The notes below the pieces were generated by a model. It saw only the letters and a program-made list of their open reading frames with translations. It ran no database searches and was not told the origin of the DNA. Positions 54,440-64,000 of a stretch of DNA of 64,000 nt are shown piece after piece. Within the stretch, counting starts at the first letter, position 1. Each line of letters begins with the position of its first letter. This DNA is from Chryseobacterium mulctrae. Lineage in GTDB: Bacteria; Bacteroidota; Bacteroidia; Flavobacteriales; Weeksellaceae. Location: NCBI RefSeq assembly GCF_006175945.1, contig NZ_VAJL01000001.1, positions 1,736,001 to 1,800,000 on the forward strand, read 5' to 3'. The position numbers and the translations under genes were made by a program.

Positions 54440-55819
54440 TTAATATCCAGTCGATCTTGATAATTTAGACTGCATTAAGCCATCATAATGATGATTCAGC
54501 AGATAAGTGTTAATCTGTTGAACAGTATCTAATACTACCCCAACCATAATTAGCAACGAAGTTCCCCCAAAAAATAGGGCGAACGCATCTGTCTGAACAA
54601 GACTTCCATGCACTATTGCTGGAAGGACTGCAAAGATAGATAAAAATATCGCACCTGGCAAGGTAATTTTTGATAAAATATCATCTAGGTAATCAGCAGT
54701 CTCTTTACCGGGTCTTACTTTAGGTACCAAACCGCCATTTCTCTTAAGATCATCGGCCATTTGGTTTACCGGAATTGTAATTGCGGTATAGAAAAATGAA
54801 AAGATAATAATTAATAGCGCAAACAATACGTTGTATTGCCAGCTAAAAACATTTTTGAAACCTGCAAGAAAAGTATTAGACTCATCTACTTTGGTCAACA
54901 AACCAGGTACGAACATCAATGCCTGAGCAAAGATAATCGGCATTACACCGGCTGCATTAACTTTTAGCGGAATCCACTGTCTCGCTCCTTGCATTAGATT
55001 TCTATTTACACCTCCTCTTGCTTGAGCTCTGCTTACATACTGAATAGGGATTTTTCTTACCGCAACAGATAATACTACTGCTAAAAGAACCACCAACATC
55101 CAGAATATTACTTCAATCATAATCATGATAGAACCTAATCCTCCTTTTCCGTTTTGTACTGCAATTTCTTGTACAAATGCTTCTGGTAATCTAGATAAAA
55201 TACCTACCATAATAAGGATAGAAATACCATTTCCAATACCTTTATCGGTAATTTTTTCACCTAACCACATTGCAAATACAGAACCTGCAACCAAGATAAC
55301 AATACTTGGTAACCAGAACATAATAGAGTTTGGATCTATAAAGTATGCAGACTGGAACTGAGCATATGGTAAGAACAACTGAGTAATAGAAGTTAAATAA
55401 GAAGGTGCCTGTACAAGACAAACCCCAATGGTTAACCATCTAGTAATTTGATTCAATGTGTTTCTACCAGACTCTCCGTCTTTTTGAAGTTTCTGAAGAT
55501 AAGGAATTGCCATCCCCATCAACTGAACAATAATAGAAGCAGAAATATAAGGCATGATACCCAACGCCATTACAGAAGCGTGGCTGAAAGCTCCTCCTGT
55601 AAACGACGAAAGCAAGCCAAGGAGACCTGCTCCTTGCTTGTTACCGCCTTGATTTTTATAATGCTCTAAGAGATCTCCTACTTCTGCAAGGTTAATCGCA
55701 GGTAAAGAGATAAAAGATGCGAATCTATACACAAGGATAATCCCTAAAGTAAATAGAATTTTATCTCTAAGTTCCTTAAGACTCCAAATATTTTTGAGGG
55801 TTTGTATAAATTCTTTCAT
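54440..55819 (-). CDS. secY: Protein translocase subunit SecY
   Basis: This 459-aa channel subunit of the Sec translocon has ten predicted helices. Family features are GIILVYRFASFISLPAINL near residue 27, GIMPYISASIIVQLMGMAIP near 87, GIGNGISILIMVGILSRLPE near 192 and IPVNQMADDLKRNGGLVPKV near 355. It lies 9 bp after rplO. Confidence 0.98.
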   Translation of the reverse strand: MKEFIQTLKNIWSLKELRDKILFTLGIILVYRFASFISLPAINLAEVGDLLEHYKNQGGNKQGAGLLGLLSSFTGGAFSHASVMALGIMPYISASIIVQLMGMAIPYLQKLQKDGESGRNTLNQITRWLTIGVCLVQAPSYLTSITQLFLPYAQFQSAYFIDPNSIMFWLPSIVILVAGSVFAMWLGEKITDKGIGNGISILIMVGILSRLPEAFVQEIAVQNGKGGLGSIMIMIEVIFWMLVVLLAVVLSVAVRKIPIQYVSRAQARGGVNRNLMQGARQWIPLKVNAAGVMPIIFAQALMFVPGLLTKVDESNTFLAGFKNVFSWQYNVLFALLIIIFSFFYTAITIPVNQMADDLKRNGGLVPKVRPGKETADYLDDILSKITLPGAIFLSIFAVLPAIVHGSLVQTDAFALFFGGTSLLIMVGVVLDTVQQINTYLLNHHYDGLMQSKLSRSTGY

Positions 55820-55828
55820 TAGTAATTA

Positions 55829-56278
55829 TTATAAGGTAATTGCTTTTCCACCTGCTTTAGCAATAAGCTCTTCAGCAGATTTAGTGAATTTGTCAGCAGT
55901 AATTGAAATCGCAGACTTCAATTCTCCTCTCCCCATAATTTTCACTATTTCATTTTTAGTAGCTAGACCGTGCTGTACCAAAACTTCTTTTGTAATATCT
56001 CCTGTTACAGAATTATTTTCAATTAAAATTTGGATATCATCAAGATTAATAGCTCTATATTCTTTTCTGTTTACGTTTTTGAAACCGAATTTAGGTAATC
56101 TTCTTTGCAAAGGCATCTGTCCTCCTTCAAAACCGATTTTCTGAGAATAACCAGCTCTTGCTTTCTGACCTTTGTGACCTTTTGTAGAAGTACCTCCTTT
56201 TCCACTACCTTGTCCTCTACCAATTCTTTTAGAACTAAATGTAGAACCTGCAGCAGGCTTTATGTTGTTTAAATTCAT
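55829..56278 (-). CDS. rplO: 50S ribosomal protein uL15
   Basis: This 149-aa protein has the glycine-rich L15 N-terminus KRIGRGQGSGKGGTSTKGHK near residue 17 and a C-terminal globular part (LATKNEIVKIMGRGEL). It lies 19 bp after rpmD. Confidence 0.97.
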   Translation of the reverse strand: MNLNNIKPAAGSTFSSKRIGRGQGSGKGGTSTKGHKGQKARAGYSQKIGFEGGQMPLQRRLPKFGFKNVNRKEYRAINLDDIQILIENNSVTGDITKEVLVQHGLATKNEIVKIMGRGELKSAISITADKFTKSAEELIAKAGGKAITL

Positions 56279-56297
56279 TTTAAAATTATTTTAAAAA

Positions 56298-56474
56298 TTA
56301 TTTTTGAACTTCAAGTAAGTGACTAACTGCAGCTATCATTCCTAAAATAGAAGGAGTAGCTTCGTGCTCTACAACTTGGTGAAGTTTCTTAAATCCTAAT
56401 GCTTCAAGCGTTCTCTTTTGGGTTTTTGTTCTACCAATAGCGCTTCTTACTTGCTTTACTTTAATTGTTGCCAT
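56298..56474 (-). CDS. rpmD: 50S ribosomal protein uL30
   Basis: This 58-aa protein is too short for many gene callers' cut-offs but is clear in sequence: MATIKVKQVRSAIGRTKTQK, then RTLEALGFKKLHQVVEHEAT, with a C-terminus of usual length. It lies 10 bp after rpsE and 19 bp before rplO. Confidence 0.95.
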   Translation of the reverse strand: MATIKVKQVRSAIGRTKTQKRTLEALGFKKLHQVVEHEATPSILGMIAAVSHLLEVQK

Positions 56475-56484
56475 TGTTTATTTA

Positions 56485-57006
56485 TTAACCGTTAAACACT
56501 TTAGTTAGAGAAACTCCTCTCATTCTTGCAATTTCTTCTGGTCTTCTGATGTCTAACAATGCTTTGAAAGTTGCCTTTACTACATTGTGAGGGTTTGAAG
56601 ATCCTTTAGATTTTGAAAGGATATCGTGAATACCAGCAGATTCTAATACCGCTCTTACCGCACCACCTGCGATAAGACCTGTACCGTGAGAAGCAGGTCT
56701 CAAGAAGATATCTGCACCACCGTATCTTGCAGTAGTCTGGTGAGGGATAGTATGGTTCATTACAGGAACTTTTACTAAGTTTTTCTTAGCATCTTCTACC
56801 GCCTTAGCAATAGCAGAAGCAACTTCCTTAGATTTTCCTAAACCAAAACCGATAGTTCCAGCTTCGTCTCCTACAACAACAATTGCAGAAAATCCGAAAG
56901 CTCTACCTCCTTTAGTTACTTTTGTTACTCTATTAACAGCTACGAGACGATCTTTAAGTTCTAATCCTCCCGGTTTTACTCTTTCTATATTATCTAGTCC
57001 TAACAT
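56485..57006 (-). CDS. rpsE: 30S ribosomal protein uS5
   Basis: This 173-aa protein shapes the mRNA entry channel. Its double-stranded-RNA-binding domain begins [20 protein letters not shown] near residue 18 and the C-terminal domain carries [20 protein letters not shown] near 102. It lies 18 bp after rplR. Confidence 0.97.
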   Translation of the reverse strand: MLGLDNIERVKPGGLELKDRLVAVNRVTKVTKGGRAFGFSAIVVVGDEAGTIGFGLGKSKEVASAIAKAVEDAKKNLVKVPVMNHTIPHQTTARYGGADIFLRPASHGTGLIAGGAVRAVLESAGIHDILSKSKGSSNPHNVVKATFKALLDIRRPEEIARMRGVSLTKVFNG

Positions 57007-57024
57007 ATTTCCGAAATTTAATGA

Positions 57025-57378
57025 TTAGAATTTAAGTCCTCCTTCTCTCGCACCATCAGCTAGAGCCTTAACTCTTCCGTGATATACGAATCCGTTTCTA
57101 TCAAATACAATAGTTTCGATTCCTGCAGCAAGAGCTTTAGCAGCGATTGCTTTACCTACAGCAGCAGAAACTTCACTTTTTGTTCCGTTAGCGTCTACTC
57201 CTTTCTCTCTAGAAGAAGCTGAAGCTAAAGTTTTTCCGTCTTTATCGTCGATTAACTGAGCGTAAATTTCCTTATTACTCTTATATACAGATAATCTTGG
57301 CAAATCAGCAGATCCAGAGATTTTTCCTCTTACTCTTCTTTTGATTCTTATTCTTTTTTCTAATTTACTTAGTGCCAT
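57025..57378 (-). CDS. rplR: 50S ribosomal protein uL18
   Basis: This 117-aa 5S rRNA-binding protein shows [20 protein letters not shown] near residue 27 and the typical end [20 protein letters not shown]. It lies 14 bp after rplF. Confidence 0.97.
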   Translation of the reverse strand: MALSKLEKRIRIKRRVRGKISGSADLPRLSVYKSNKEIYAQLIDDKDGKTLASASSREKGVDANGTKSEVSAAVGKAIAAKALAAGIETIVFDRNGFVYHGRVKALADGAREGGLKF

Positions 57379-57392
57379 TTTCTTAAATTTTA

Positions 57393-57938
57393 TTAAGCAG
57401 ATTTACCAGCTTTACGTCTTACAATTTCTCCTACGAATTTCACACCTTTTCCTTTGTATGGCTCAGGTTTTCTGAAAGATCTGATCTTTGCAGCTACCAT
57501 CCCTAGAAGTTGGTTGTCGTGAGACGTTAAAGTAATAATTGGGTTTTTACCTTTTTCAGTCAATGTATCAACTTTCACTTCGCTAGGAAGTTCTAAAACG
57601 ATACCGTGAGAGAATCCTAAAGCTAACTCAAGTTTTTGACCTGCATGAGAAGCTCTGTATCCTACCCCTACTAATTCTAGTTTCTTTTCGAAACCAGTGT
57701 TTACACCAACGATCATATTAGCGATTAACGCTCTGTATAAACCGTGAAGTGCTCTGTGTTGTTTAGCATCAGATGGTCTGTTAACAGTTAACGTACCTTC
57801 GTTTTGCTCAATTGTAATTCCTTCTGTAAGCTCCTGAGAAAGTTCTCCTTTAGGACCTTTTACTGTAACTACACCTTCTTTTTCAGAAACTGTGATACCA
57901 GCTGGAATTGTTATAATTGCTTTACCAATTCTTGACAT
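57393..57938 (-). CDS. rplF: 50S ribosomal protein uL6
   Basis: This 181-aa protein has the two repeated L6 folds: [20 protein letters not shown] at the start and the signature [20 protein letters not shown] near residue 156. It lies 17 bp after rpsH. Confidence 0.97.
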   Translation of the reverse strand: MSRIGKAIITIPAGITVSEKEGVVTVKGPKGELSQELTEGITIEQNEGTLTVNRPSDAKQHRALHGLYRALIANMIVGVNTGFEKKLELVGVGYRASHAGQKLELALGFSHGIVLELPSEVKVDTLTEKGKNPIITLTSHDNQLLGMVAAKIRSFRKPEPYKGKGVKFVGEIVRRKAGKSA

Positions 57939-57955
57939 TTTCCTTTGATTAAAAA

Positions 57956-58354
57956 TTAATAAACATAGCAGATTACTTCACCGCCTACTTTCTCTTCTCT
58001 AGCTTTCTTGTCAGTCATTACTCCTTTAGAAGTAGAGATGATAGAAATACCCAAACCGTTTAGTACTCTTGGAAGTTCACCTGAACCTTTGTACTGTCTC
58101 AAACCTGGTCTAGAAGCTCTTTGGATAGATTTAATAGCTGGTTTGTTGGTTTGCTTATCGTACTTCAAAGCGATTTTGATGTTTCCTTGAACAGCGTTCT
58201 CTTCAAACTTAAAGTTTAAGATATACCCTTGATCAAATAAAATCTTTGTAATCTCCTTTTTGATTTTCGATGCAGGAATTTCCACCACTTTGTGGCCTGC
58301 GCTTTGTGCGTTCCTTACTCTAGTTAGGAAATCTGAAATTGGATCTGTTACCAT
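57956..58354 (-). CDS. rpsH: 30S ribosomal protein uS8
   Basis: This 132-aa 16S rRNA-binding protein has DPISDFLTRVRNAQSAGHK at the start and the late SKGVMTDKKAREEKVGGEVI. In E. coli S8 represses its own operon; here an unusual 147-bp spacer with a hairpin precedes it, so feedback control through that RNA is possible. Confidence 0.97.
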   Translation of the reverse strand: MVTDPISDFLTRVRNAQSAGHKVVEIPASKIKKEITKILFDQGYILNFKFEENAVQGNIKIALKYDKQTNKPAIKSIQRASRPGLRQYKGSGELPRVLNGLGISIISTSKGVMTDKKAREEKVGGEVICYVY

Positions 58355-58412
58355 TTCTTTGTTTTAAATTATTGGTTAAAGAACAATCAGTTTTGAAAAG
58401 ACTTGAAGATTA

Positions 58413-58449
58413 AAATATCAGACTTCAGAAAATCTTAGGTCTGATATTT
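58413..58449 (-). other. Hairpin in the rpsN-rpsH spacer
   Basis: AAATATCAGAC pairs perfectly with GTCTGATATTT across a 15-nt loop in the 147-bp spacer between rpsN and rpsH, the longest gap in the operon here. No T-run follows, so simple termination is unlikely. It may be an RNA control or processing site. Confidence 0.6.
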
Positions 58450-58501
58450 ATTTCTTTAGTATCTCGACAACTTAATTGTCCCGATTTTTAATTAGTAATT
58501 A

Positions 58502-58771
58502 TTACCAACTAGCTTTTTTCACTCCCGGGATAAGACCGTTGTTGGCCATTTCTCTGAAAGTTACTCTTGAAATACCGAAAGTTCTCATGTAACCTCTTGG
58601 TCTACCTGTTAATTTACATCTGTTGTGTAATCTTACAGGTGAAGCGTTTTTTGGTAATTTTTGAAGTCCTTCATAATCACCTGCTTCTTTAAGAGCCTTT
58701 CTTTTTTCAGCGTATTTAGCTACAGTAGCTTCTCTTTTGCGCTCACGCGCTTTCATTGATTCTTTAGCCAT
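58502..58771 (-). CDS. rpsN: 30S ribosomal protein uS14, zinc-free long type
   Basis: This 89-aa protein has the long S14 form with [20 protein letters not shown] near residue 53 and no CxxC zinc pairs. It lies 3 bp after rplE. Confidence 0.97.
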   Translation of the reverse strand: MAKESMKARERKREATVAKYAEKRKALKEAGDYEGLQKLPKNASPVRLHNRCKLTGRPRGYMRTFGISRVTFREMANNGLIPGVKKASW

Positions 58772-58774
58772 TTC

Positions 58775-59326
58775 TTAGTTCTTTTTGAATGGTAAACCGA
58801 AGTGAGTTAATAATGCTTTAGCTTCTTTGTCTGTTTTCGCAGTAGTAACGAAAGTAATGTCCATCCCTTGGATTTTCTTTACTTTGTCGATTGCGATCTC
58901 AGGGAAGATAATCTGCTCAGTAATACCTAAGTTATAGTTACCTCTACCGTCGAAACCATCAGCTTTGATACCAGAAAAATCTCTGATACGTGGCAAAGCA
59001 GAAGAAGTTAATCTGTCTAAGAATTCGTACATTTTTGTAGCTCTAAGAGTTACCTTAGCACCTACAGGCATACCTTTTCTTAATTTGAAAGCAGCTTCAT
59101 CTTTCTTAGAGATAGTACCAACAGCCTTTTGACCAGTGATATTTGTAAGTTCTTCTACAGCATAATCGATGATCTTTTTATCAGCAGTAGCGTCTCCTAA
59201 ACCTTGAGATAAAATAATTTTCTCTAGTCTTGGTACTTGCATTACTGATTTGTATCCGAATTCTTCCATCATTGCAGGAACAATCGTTTCTTTATATGCT
59301 TTTTTGGGTCTTGCTATATATTCCAT
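58775..59326 (-). CDS. rplE: 50S ribosomal protein uL5
   Basis: This 183-aa 5S rRNA-binding protein shows [20 protein letters not shown] near residue 32 and the C-terminal [20 protein letters not shown]. It lies 13 bp after rplX. Confidence 0.97.
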   Translation of the reverse strand: MEYIARPKKAYKETIVPAMMEEFGYKSVMQVPRLEKIILSQGLGDATADKKIIDYAVEELTNITGQKAVGTISKKDEAAFKLRKGMPVGAKVTLRATKMYEFLDRLTSSALPRIRDFSGIKADGFDGRGNYNLGITEQIIFPEIAIDKVKKIQGMDITFVTTAKTDKEAKALLTHFGLPFKKN

Positions 59327-59339
59327 GTGTTATTTAAAA

Positions 59340-59666
59340 TTATAAAGTTTCACCCGTTTTTTTGTTGATTCTTACTTTCTTATCTCCTTCGATTTTGTAA
59401 CCGATTTTGATAGCTTTTCCGTCTTTACCAACTAAAGCTACGTTTGAGATATGAAGAGAAGCTTCCTTTTCAGTAATTCCTCCTTGAGGATTTGAAGCTG
59501 AAGGCTTAACGTGTTTTTTAACGATGTTAAGTCCTGCAACGATTACTCTAGGGTCTTTTCCTTCTTTTTTGATCACTTCAATAACTTCACCAGTTTTACC
59601 TTTGATATCTTTTTTACCAGTAGTAATGATTACGTTATCTCCTCTTTTTATTTTTAACTTTGACAT
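59340..59666 (-). CDS. rplX: 50S ribosomal protein uL24
   Basis: This 108-aa assembly-initiating protein has an N-terminal KOW motif (IKRGDNVIITTGKKDIKGKT) and the typical VAGLNIVKKHVKPSASNPQG near residue 43. It lies 21 bp after rplN. Confidence 0.97.
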   Translation of the reverse strand: MSKLKIKRGDNVIITTGKKDIKGKTGEVIEVIKKEGKDPRVIVAGLNIVKKHVKPSASNPQGGITEKEASLHISNVALVGKDGKAIKIGYKIEGDKKVRINKKTGETL

Positions 59667-59687
59667 TTCTTTTAAAAATTTTTAAAA

Positions 59688-60056
59688 TTAAAGTACTTCA
59701 GGAGCTAATGAAATGATTTTCATATATTCTTTGTCTCTCAACTCACGAGCAACCGGTCCGAAAACACGTGTTCCTCTCATTTCTCCTCCAGCGTTTAGTA
59801 AAACACAAGCATTGTCTTCGAATTTGATGTATGAACCATCTTTTCTTCTCACTGCTTTTTTAGTTCTTACTACAACTGCTTTAGATACCTGACCTTTTTT
59901 TGCGTTTCCTGATGGTGTAGAATCTTTAATAGTAACTACGATTTTATCACCAACTGAAGCATATCTTCTTCTGGTTCCTCCCAGAACTCTAATAACTAGT
60001 ACTTCTTTTGCACCTGTGTTATCAGCAACTTTTAATCTTGATTCTGTTTGTAACAT
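59688..60056 (-). CDS. rplN: 50S ribosomal protein uL14
   Basis: This 122-aa protein starts [20 protein letters not shown] and ends [20 protein letters not shown] plus LAPEVL, as in all bacterial L14. It lies 2 bp after rpsQ. Confidence 0.98.
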   Translation of the reverse strand: MLQTESRLKVADNTGAKEVLVIRVLGGTRRRYASVGDKIVVTIKDSTPSGNAKKGQVSKAVVVRTKKAVRRKDGSYIKFEDNACVLLNAGGEMRGTRVFGPVARELRDKEYMKIISLAPEVL

Positions 60057-60058
60057 TA

Positions 60059-60313
60059 TTACTTAGCTTTTTCAATGATTCTTACTAATCTCCATCTCTT
60101 ACTCTTGCTTAAAGGTCTAGTTTCTTGGATAAGAACTGTATCTCCTTCTGCGCATTCGTTGTTTTCGTCGTGTGCAGTATATTTTTTCGTTTTCAAAACG
60201 AATTTACCGTACATCGGGTGTTTTACTCTAGTCGTTTCACTAACAACAATAGTTTTTTCCATTTTATTGCTGGAAACCACTCCGATTCTTTCTTTTCTTA
60301 AATTTCTATCCAT
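60059..60313 (-). CDS. rpsQ: 30S ribosomal protein uS17
   Basis: This 84-aa OB-fold protein shows [20 protein letters not shown] near residue 11 and [20 protein letters not shown]. It lies 14 bp after rpmC. Confidence 0.97.
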   Translation of the reverse strand: MDRNLRKERIGVVSSNKMEKTIVVSETTRVKHPMYGKFVLKTKKYTAHDENNECAEGDTVLIQETRPLSKSKRWRLVRIIEKAK

Positions 60314-60327
60314 TGTAAAAAGGAATA

Positions 60328-60513
60328 TTATTGTTTGTTAGTTAACTCAGTATTTAATCTTGCGATTGTTTTTCTTAAATCTCTGATTTGGATCGGATTT
60401 TCAAGTGGACTGATTTTGTGAGCCAATTTCATTTTTGAAAATTGAGCTTTAGCTTCAGTCAATTTAGCTTGAACATCTTCAAGGCTTAGATTTTTAATTT
60501 CAGCTTGTTTCAT
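60328..60513 (-). CDS. rpmC: 50S ribosomal protein uL29
   Basis: This 61-aa two-helix protein at the exit tunnel has [20 protein letters not shown] near the start and the late motif [18 protein letters not shown]. It lies 12 bp after rplP. Confidence 0.96.
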   Translation of the reverse strand: MKQAEIKNLSLEDVQAKLTEAKAQFSKMKLAHKISPLENPIQIRDLRKTIARLNTELTNKQ

Positions 60514-60525
60514 AATATTCAGAGA

Positions 60526-60951
60526 TTAAAGAGGTTTAACAAAATCGTTAGCAACTACAAATTTGGTAACTACCGGTAATTTTTGTGCAGCAAGTCTTAA
60601 AGCTTCTTTAGCGATCTCGTAAGATACTCCTCCAACTTCAAACATAATTTTACCTGGCTTTACTACAGCTACCCAATATTCCACAGCACCTTTACCTTTA
60701 CCCATACGTACTTCCGCTGGTTTTTTAGTAATTGGCTTATCTGGGAAGATTTTGATCCATAGTTGACCTTCTCTCTTCATATATCTTGTTGCAGCGATAC
60801 GTGCAGCTTCAATTTGTCTTGCAGTGATCCAAGCACCTTCTGTTGCTTTGATTCCGAAAGTTCCATAAGCAAGTTGATTACCTCTTTGAGCAATCCCCTT
60901 CATTTTCATCTTATGAACTCTACGGAATTTGGTTCTTTTTGGTTGTAACAT
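60526..60951 (-). CDS. rplP: 50S ribosomal protein uL16
   Basis: This 141-aa protein near the peptidyl-transferase centre has [20 protein letters not shown] at the start, [20 protein letters not shown] near residue 73 and [16 protein letters not shown]. It lies 78 bp after rpsC, one of the larger gaps in this operon. Confidence 0.98.
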   Translation of the reverse strand: MLQPKRTKFRRVHKMKMKGIAQRGNQLAYGTFGIKATEGAWITARQIEAARIAATRYMKREGQLWIKIFPDKPITKKPAEVRMGKGKGAVEYWVAVVKPGKIMFEVGGVSYEIAKEALRLAAQKLPVVTKFVVANDFVKPL

Positions 60952-61029
60952 AATTTCTTAAATTTTAGATTTTAGAATTTAGATTTTAAAAAAGTAACGG
61001 TCATTTAAAAACTATCCTCTAAAATTTTT

Positions 61030-61767
61030 TTAATTATTTTTTTTATCTCTTGAAGGTCTTCTGTTATCTCTATCTCCTCTGTTTCCACCTCCTGAAGGAC
61101 CACCTTTCTTCTGTTGTCCTACTAATGGCATAAGATCTCTCTTACCGTAAACTTCTCCTTTCATGATCCAAACTTTAACTCCTAACTTACCGTACTGAGT
61201 TAATGCCTCACCGATATGATAGTCGATATCTGCTCTGAAAGTAGACAATGGGATTCTTCCGTCTTTGAAAGACTCAGATCTTGCCATTTCAGCACCGTTC
61301 AATCTACCAGAGATTTGAACTTTGATACCTTCAGCACCCATTCTCATTGTAGAAGCGATAGCCATTTTTACAGCTCTTCTGTAAGAGATTCTGTTTTCGA
61401 TTTGCTTAGCGATACTGTCTGCAACTAATACTGCGTCAAGCTCAGGTCTTTTGATTTCGAAAATGTTGATTTGAATATCCTTTTTAGTAAGTTTCTTCAA
61501 TTCTTCTTTTAACTTGTCAACTTCCTGACCTCCTTTACCGATGATAAGTCCCGGTCTAGCAGTAGTGATTGTTACAGTTACTAATTTAAGTGTTCTTTCA
61601 ATATAGATTTTTGAAATTCCACCTTTAGATAATCTTGCTTCAAGGTATCTTCTGATTTTGTAGTCTTCAGCGATTCTATCACCGTAGTTTTTACCACCAA
61701 ACCAGTTTGAATCCCATCCTCTGATGATACCTAATCTGTTACCAATTGGATTTGTCTTCTGTCCCAT
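61030..61767 (-). CDS. rpsC: 30S ribosomal protein uS3
   Basis: This 245-aa protein has an N-terminal KH domain with the GxxG loop in [19 protein letters not shown] near residue 74 and the S3 C-terminal domain ([20 protein letters not shown] near 170). The tail is Gly/Arg/Asp-rich ([20 protein letters not shown]). It lies 8 bp after rplV. Confidence 0.98.
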   Translation of the reverse strand: MGQKTNPIGNRLGIIRGWDSNWFGGKNYGDRIAEDYKIRRYLEARLSKGGISKIYIERTLKLVTVTITTARPGLIIGKGGQEVDKLKEELKKLTKKDIQINIFEIKRPELDAVLVADSIAKQIENRISYRRAVKMAIASTMRMGAEGIKVQISGRLNGAEMARSESFKDGRIPLSTFRADIDYHIGEALTQYGKLGVKVWIMKGEVYGKRDLMPLVGQQKKGGPSGGGNRGDRDNRRPSRDKKNN

Positions 61768-61775
61768 ACCTTGAA

Positions 61776-62174
61776 TTAATTTTCTTTTGTTCCTAAGATT
61801 AGTGTAATGTGGTTTGATCTTTTTCTGATTCTGTACCCTCTACCTTGTGGAGCTGGTCTTAGTCTCTTCAATTGTCTTGCACTGTCTACAAAAATTTCTT
61901 TAACGATAAGGTTAGCTTCTTCGATATCTGCACCTTCGTTCTTAGATTGCCAGTTAGCCATCGCAGAAAGAAGTACTTTCTCTAATTTGTTTGAAGCGTC
62001 TTTTTTCGAATATTTTAGGATGCTTAAAGCTTTTTCAACTTCTACCCCTCTGATGATATCAGCTACTAATCTCATCTTTCTTGGAGATGAAGGGCAATCA
62101 TTGTGTAATGCTTTTACTACATCTTGATTTGTTAATTTACGTGCTAATGCACTTTCTCTTTTTCTTGATCCCAT
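61776..62174 (-). CDS. rplV: 50S ribosomal protein uL22
   Basis: This 132-aa exit-tunnel protein shows [20 protein letters not shown] near residue 30 and [20 protein letters not shown] near 104. It lies 2 bp after rpsS. Confidence 0.97.
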   Translation of the reverse strand: MGSRKRESALARKLTNQDVVKALHNDCPSSPRKMRLVADIIRGVEVEKALSILKYSKKDASNKLEKVLLSAMANWQSKNEGADIEEANLIVKEIFVDSARQLKRLRPAPQGRGYRIRKRSNHITLILGTKEN

Positions 62175-62176
62175 GA

Positions 62177-62455
62177 TTATCTGCTTCCTTTGTTTTTGTT
62201 ACCACCATGACCTCTGAAAGATCTTGTTGGAGAAAATTCGCCTAGCTTATGACCAACCATGTTTTCTGTAACGTAAACCGGGATAAAAGATTTCCCGTTG
62301 TGTACAGCAATAGTTTGTCCTACAAAGTCTGGAGAGATCATAGATGCTCTAGACCAAGTTTTGATAACAGTCTTCTTACCAGACTCTACATTTGCCTGAA
62401 CCTTCTTATCTAAAGTATGATGAATGAATGGTCCTTTTTTAAGTGATCTTGCCAT
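62177..62455 (-). CDS. rpsS: 30S ribosomal protein uS19
   Basis: This 92-aa protein of the 30S head starts [20 protein letters not shown] and ends [20 protein letters not shown], the standard S19 ending. It lies 2 bp after rplB. Confidence 0.98.
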   Translation of the reverse strand: MARSLKKGPFIHHTLDKKVQANVESGKKTVIKTWSRASMISPDFVGQTIAVHNGKSFIPVYVTENMVGHKLGEFSPTRSFRGHGGNKNKGSR

Positions 62456-62457
62456 AA

Positions 62458-63279
62458 TTATTTTCTTTTAGATACGATGTAACGGTTAGACACTTTGTTT
62501 TTCTTTCTAGTTTTGTAACCTTTAGATGGCATACCGTTTCTAGATCTTGGGTGACCTCCAGAAGAACGTCCTTCACCACCTCCCATTGGGTGATCTACAG
62601 GGTTCATTACTACTGGTCTTGTTCTTGGTCTTCTACCTAACCATCTGCTTCTACCAGCCTTACCTGATACAGTTAACTGGTGATCAGAGTTAGATACAGA
62701 TCCAATCATTGCATAACACTCAGTAAGGATCATTCTAGATTCTCCTGAAGGCAATTTGATGATTGCATATTTTCCGTCTCTTGAAGTCAACTGAGCTGAA
62801 GAACCAGCACTTCTTGCTAAAATAGCACCTTGTCCAGGCTTCATTTCAACACAAGAAATTACAGTACCCAATGGAATGTTTTTCAATTTCATTGCGTTAC
62901 CGATGTTCGGTTCTACGCTTTCGCCAGAAATAATTTTTTGGTCAACTTTGATTCCGTTTGGAGCGATGATATATCTCTTCTCTCCGTCTGCATACTCCAC
63001 TAAAGCGATGAAAGCAGTTCTGTTTGGATCGTACTCTACAGTTTTTACCGTTGCTTCAACATCATGCTTGTTTCTTTTGAAGTCGATAATTCTGTATTTC
63101 TTTTTGTGTCCACCTCCGGTGTAACGCATGGTCATTTTACCAGTTTGGTTACGTCCACCTGACTTACTAATACCAACAGTTAGAGATTTCTCTGGTTTGT
63201 TGGTAGTAATTTCCTCAAAATTGTTTACAATTCTGAATCTCTGTCCTGGGGTGATAGGTTTTAATTTTCTAACAGACAT
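62458..63279 (-). CDS. rplB: 50S ribosomal protein uL2
   Basis: This 273-aa core protein has the L2 signature [20 protein letters not shown] near residue 219 with the conserved His, and the [20 protein letters not shown] segment near 148. It lies 22 bp after rplW. Confidence 0.98.
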   Translation of the reverse strand: MSVRKLKPITPGQRFRIVNNFEEITTNKPEKSLTVGISKSGGRNQTGKMTMRYTGGGHKKKYRIIDFKRNKHDVEATVKTVEYDPNRTAFIALVEYADGEKRYIIAPNGIKVDQKIISGESVEPNIGNAMKLKNIPLGTVISCVEMKPGQGAILARSAGSSAQLTSRDGKYAIIKLPSGESRMILTECYAMIGSVSNSDHQLTVSGKAGRSRWLGRRPRTRPVVMNPVDHPMGGGEGRSSGGHPRSRNGMPSKGYKTRKKNKVSNRYIVSKRK

Positions 63280-63301
63280 TACTATTATTTATAATTAATA
63301 A

Positions 63302-63592
63302 TTAATTTACAGCAAAAATATCGATTACTTCCCCTTCAGCAAGAGTGATAACCGCTTTTTTCAATTTGTTTGTCTTTCCTACTTGAAGACCTTTTTTCGT
63401 GTATTTCGAAGAAACTTTAGGCGCATAAATCATGGTTCTAACGTCTGCTACTTTCACACCGTAAGCTTGCTCTATTGCATTTTTAATCTGGATTTTATTC
63501 GCCTTAGGTTGTACTAAGAAAGAATAAGCACCTCTTAAATCTGTAAGATAGTTAGCTTTTTCTGAAATAACTGGTTTAATAATTAGTGACAT
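63302..63592 (-). CDS. rplW: 50S ribosomal protein uL23
   Basis: This 96-aa tunnel-exit protein shows SLIIKPVISEKANYLTDLRG at the start and NKIQIKNAIEQAYGVKVADV near residue 32. It lies 3 bp after rplD. Confidence 0.97.
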   Translation of the reverse strand: MSLIIKPVISEKANYLTDLRGAYSFLVQPKANKIQIKNAIEQAYGVKVADVRTMIYAPKVSSKYTKKGLQVGKTNKLKKAVITLAEGEVIDIFAVN

Positions 63593-63595
63593 GAT

Positions 63596-64000
63596 TTATT
63601 TCTTTAAATTTTCCTGGAATTTTTCAACTGCACCTTCTAAGAAAACGATCTCACCTGCATTGATTAAGTCATAAGAAGAAATTTCGTTGAATTTCATAAC
63701 TTTAGTCTTAGGTAAGTTTCTTGAAGATAAATATACGTTCTTGTTAGTATCAGCCAAAATGAATAGAGACTTCTTGTCATTCAATGCCAAAGCATTCAAT
63801 ACCGTGATGAAATCTTTAGTTTTAGGAGCAGCAATGCTTAAACCTTCAACAATTCTGATGCTGTTATCTCTCATTTTCTGAGAAAGAACAGATTTTTTAG
63901 CTAATCTCTTAAGAGCTTTATTCAATTTGAATCTGTAGTCTCTTGGCTTAGGACCGAATACTCTACCTCCACCTCTAAAAGTAGGAGATTTAATATCACC
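63596..64000 (-). CDS. rplD: 50S ribosomal protein uL4 (partial)
   Basis: The frame is open to the right window edge, so the N-terminal third is missing. The visible part contains GDIKSPTFRGGGRVFGPKPR, DYRFKLNKALKRLAKKSVLS and the C-terminal domain (KTKDFITVLNALALNDKKSL), identifying L4. An internal Met at 63925 is not the start, because the conserved GGGRVFGPKPR segment lies upstream of it. Confidence 0.95.
   Translation of the reverse strand, partial: GDIKSPTFRGGGRVFGPKPRDYRFKLNKALKRLAKKSVLSQKMRDNSIRIVEGLSIAAPKTKDFITVLNALALNDKKSLFILADTNKNVYLSSRNLPKTKVMKFNEISSYDLINAGEIVFLEGAVEKFQENLKK

Noticed and set aside
63596..63925. Start of rplD at the internal Met 63925
   Set aside because: Conserved L4 sequence continues upstream to the window edge, so the real start is outside the window.

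Overview
The window looks like chromosomal DNA from a Flavobacteriales bacterium of the Chryseobacterium/Weeksellaceae type. The evidence is AT-rich sequence, Bacteroidota-type -7 boxes (TAnnTTTG), a TonB-plug/beta-barrel receptor, an OmpA protein with thrombospondin type-3 repeats, a CtlX/DDAH-like pair, a split MetH, and ribosomal proteins lacking zinc ligands. This placement rests on family recognition, not a database search.

Layout. (1) 1-8.5 kb: a minus-strand methionine block headed by a clear SAM-I riboswitch: metX, an ACT-homoserine dehydrogenase, a MetZ-type sulfhydrylase and a MetH split into two genes, with a fatty-acid desaturase between the two halves. (2) 8.6-11.8 kb: a GH63-like glucosidase and an OsmC protein. 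(3) 11.8-19.1 kb: the conserved but poorly understood DUF58 / MoxR / DUF4350 / DUF4129 / membrane protein / SpoIIM cluster, with a divergent RDD gene. (4) 19.2-23.8 kb: a lipoprotein, a small GNAT, a glycosyltransferase, a metallophosphoesterase, a decayed IS5-like element with 17-bp inverted ends, and YebC. (5) 23.9-38.5 kb: OmpA, SmpB, an asymmetric YbiT-like ABC-F protein, an M48 protease, two exported ferritin-like proteins, RecJ, NadD, a DUF3817 protein, an outer-membrane receptor, a lipoprotein esterase and a GH43-like protein. (6) 38.6-45.3 kb: CtlX, a secreted unknown, a DDAH-like enzyme, a small lipoprotein, citrate synthase and enolase. (7) 45.5-51 kb: an accessory block. It holds a NarL/LuxR response regulator, a lipoprotein, a 7-TM protein and a histidine kinase in one operon, followed by a separate operon with a small membrane protein (broken by an in-frame TAA), a 104-aa beta-rich protein and a predicted outer-membrane protein. 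(8) 51-64 kb: the S10-spc-alpha ribosomal operon from rplQ back to rplD, which runs off the right end.

The most interesting signal is in block 7. The promoters of the response-regulator operon and of the small-protein operon carry related 16-bp palindromes of 6-4-6 form. Each lies exactly 23 nt upstream of a matching GAA(C/A)TTTG -7-like box. This suggests that the two-component system controls both itself and the adjacent envelope operon of unknown function. Other points of interest are the ABC-F protein in which only one composite ATP site looks intact, the desaturase inside the methionine synthase locus, and a structured dispersed repeat with a covarying base pair. No tRNA, rRNA or CRISPR array was seen.
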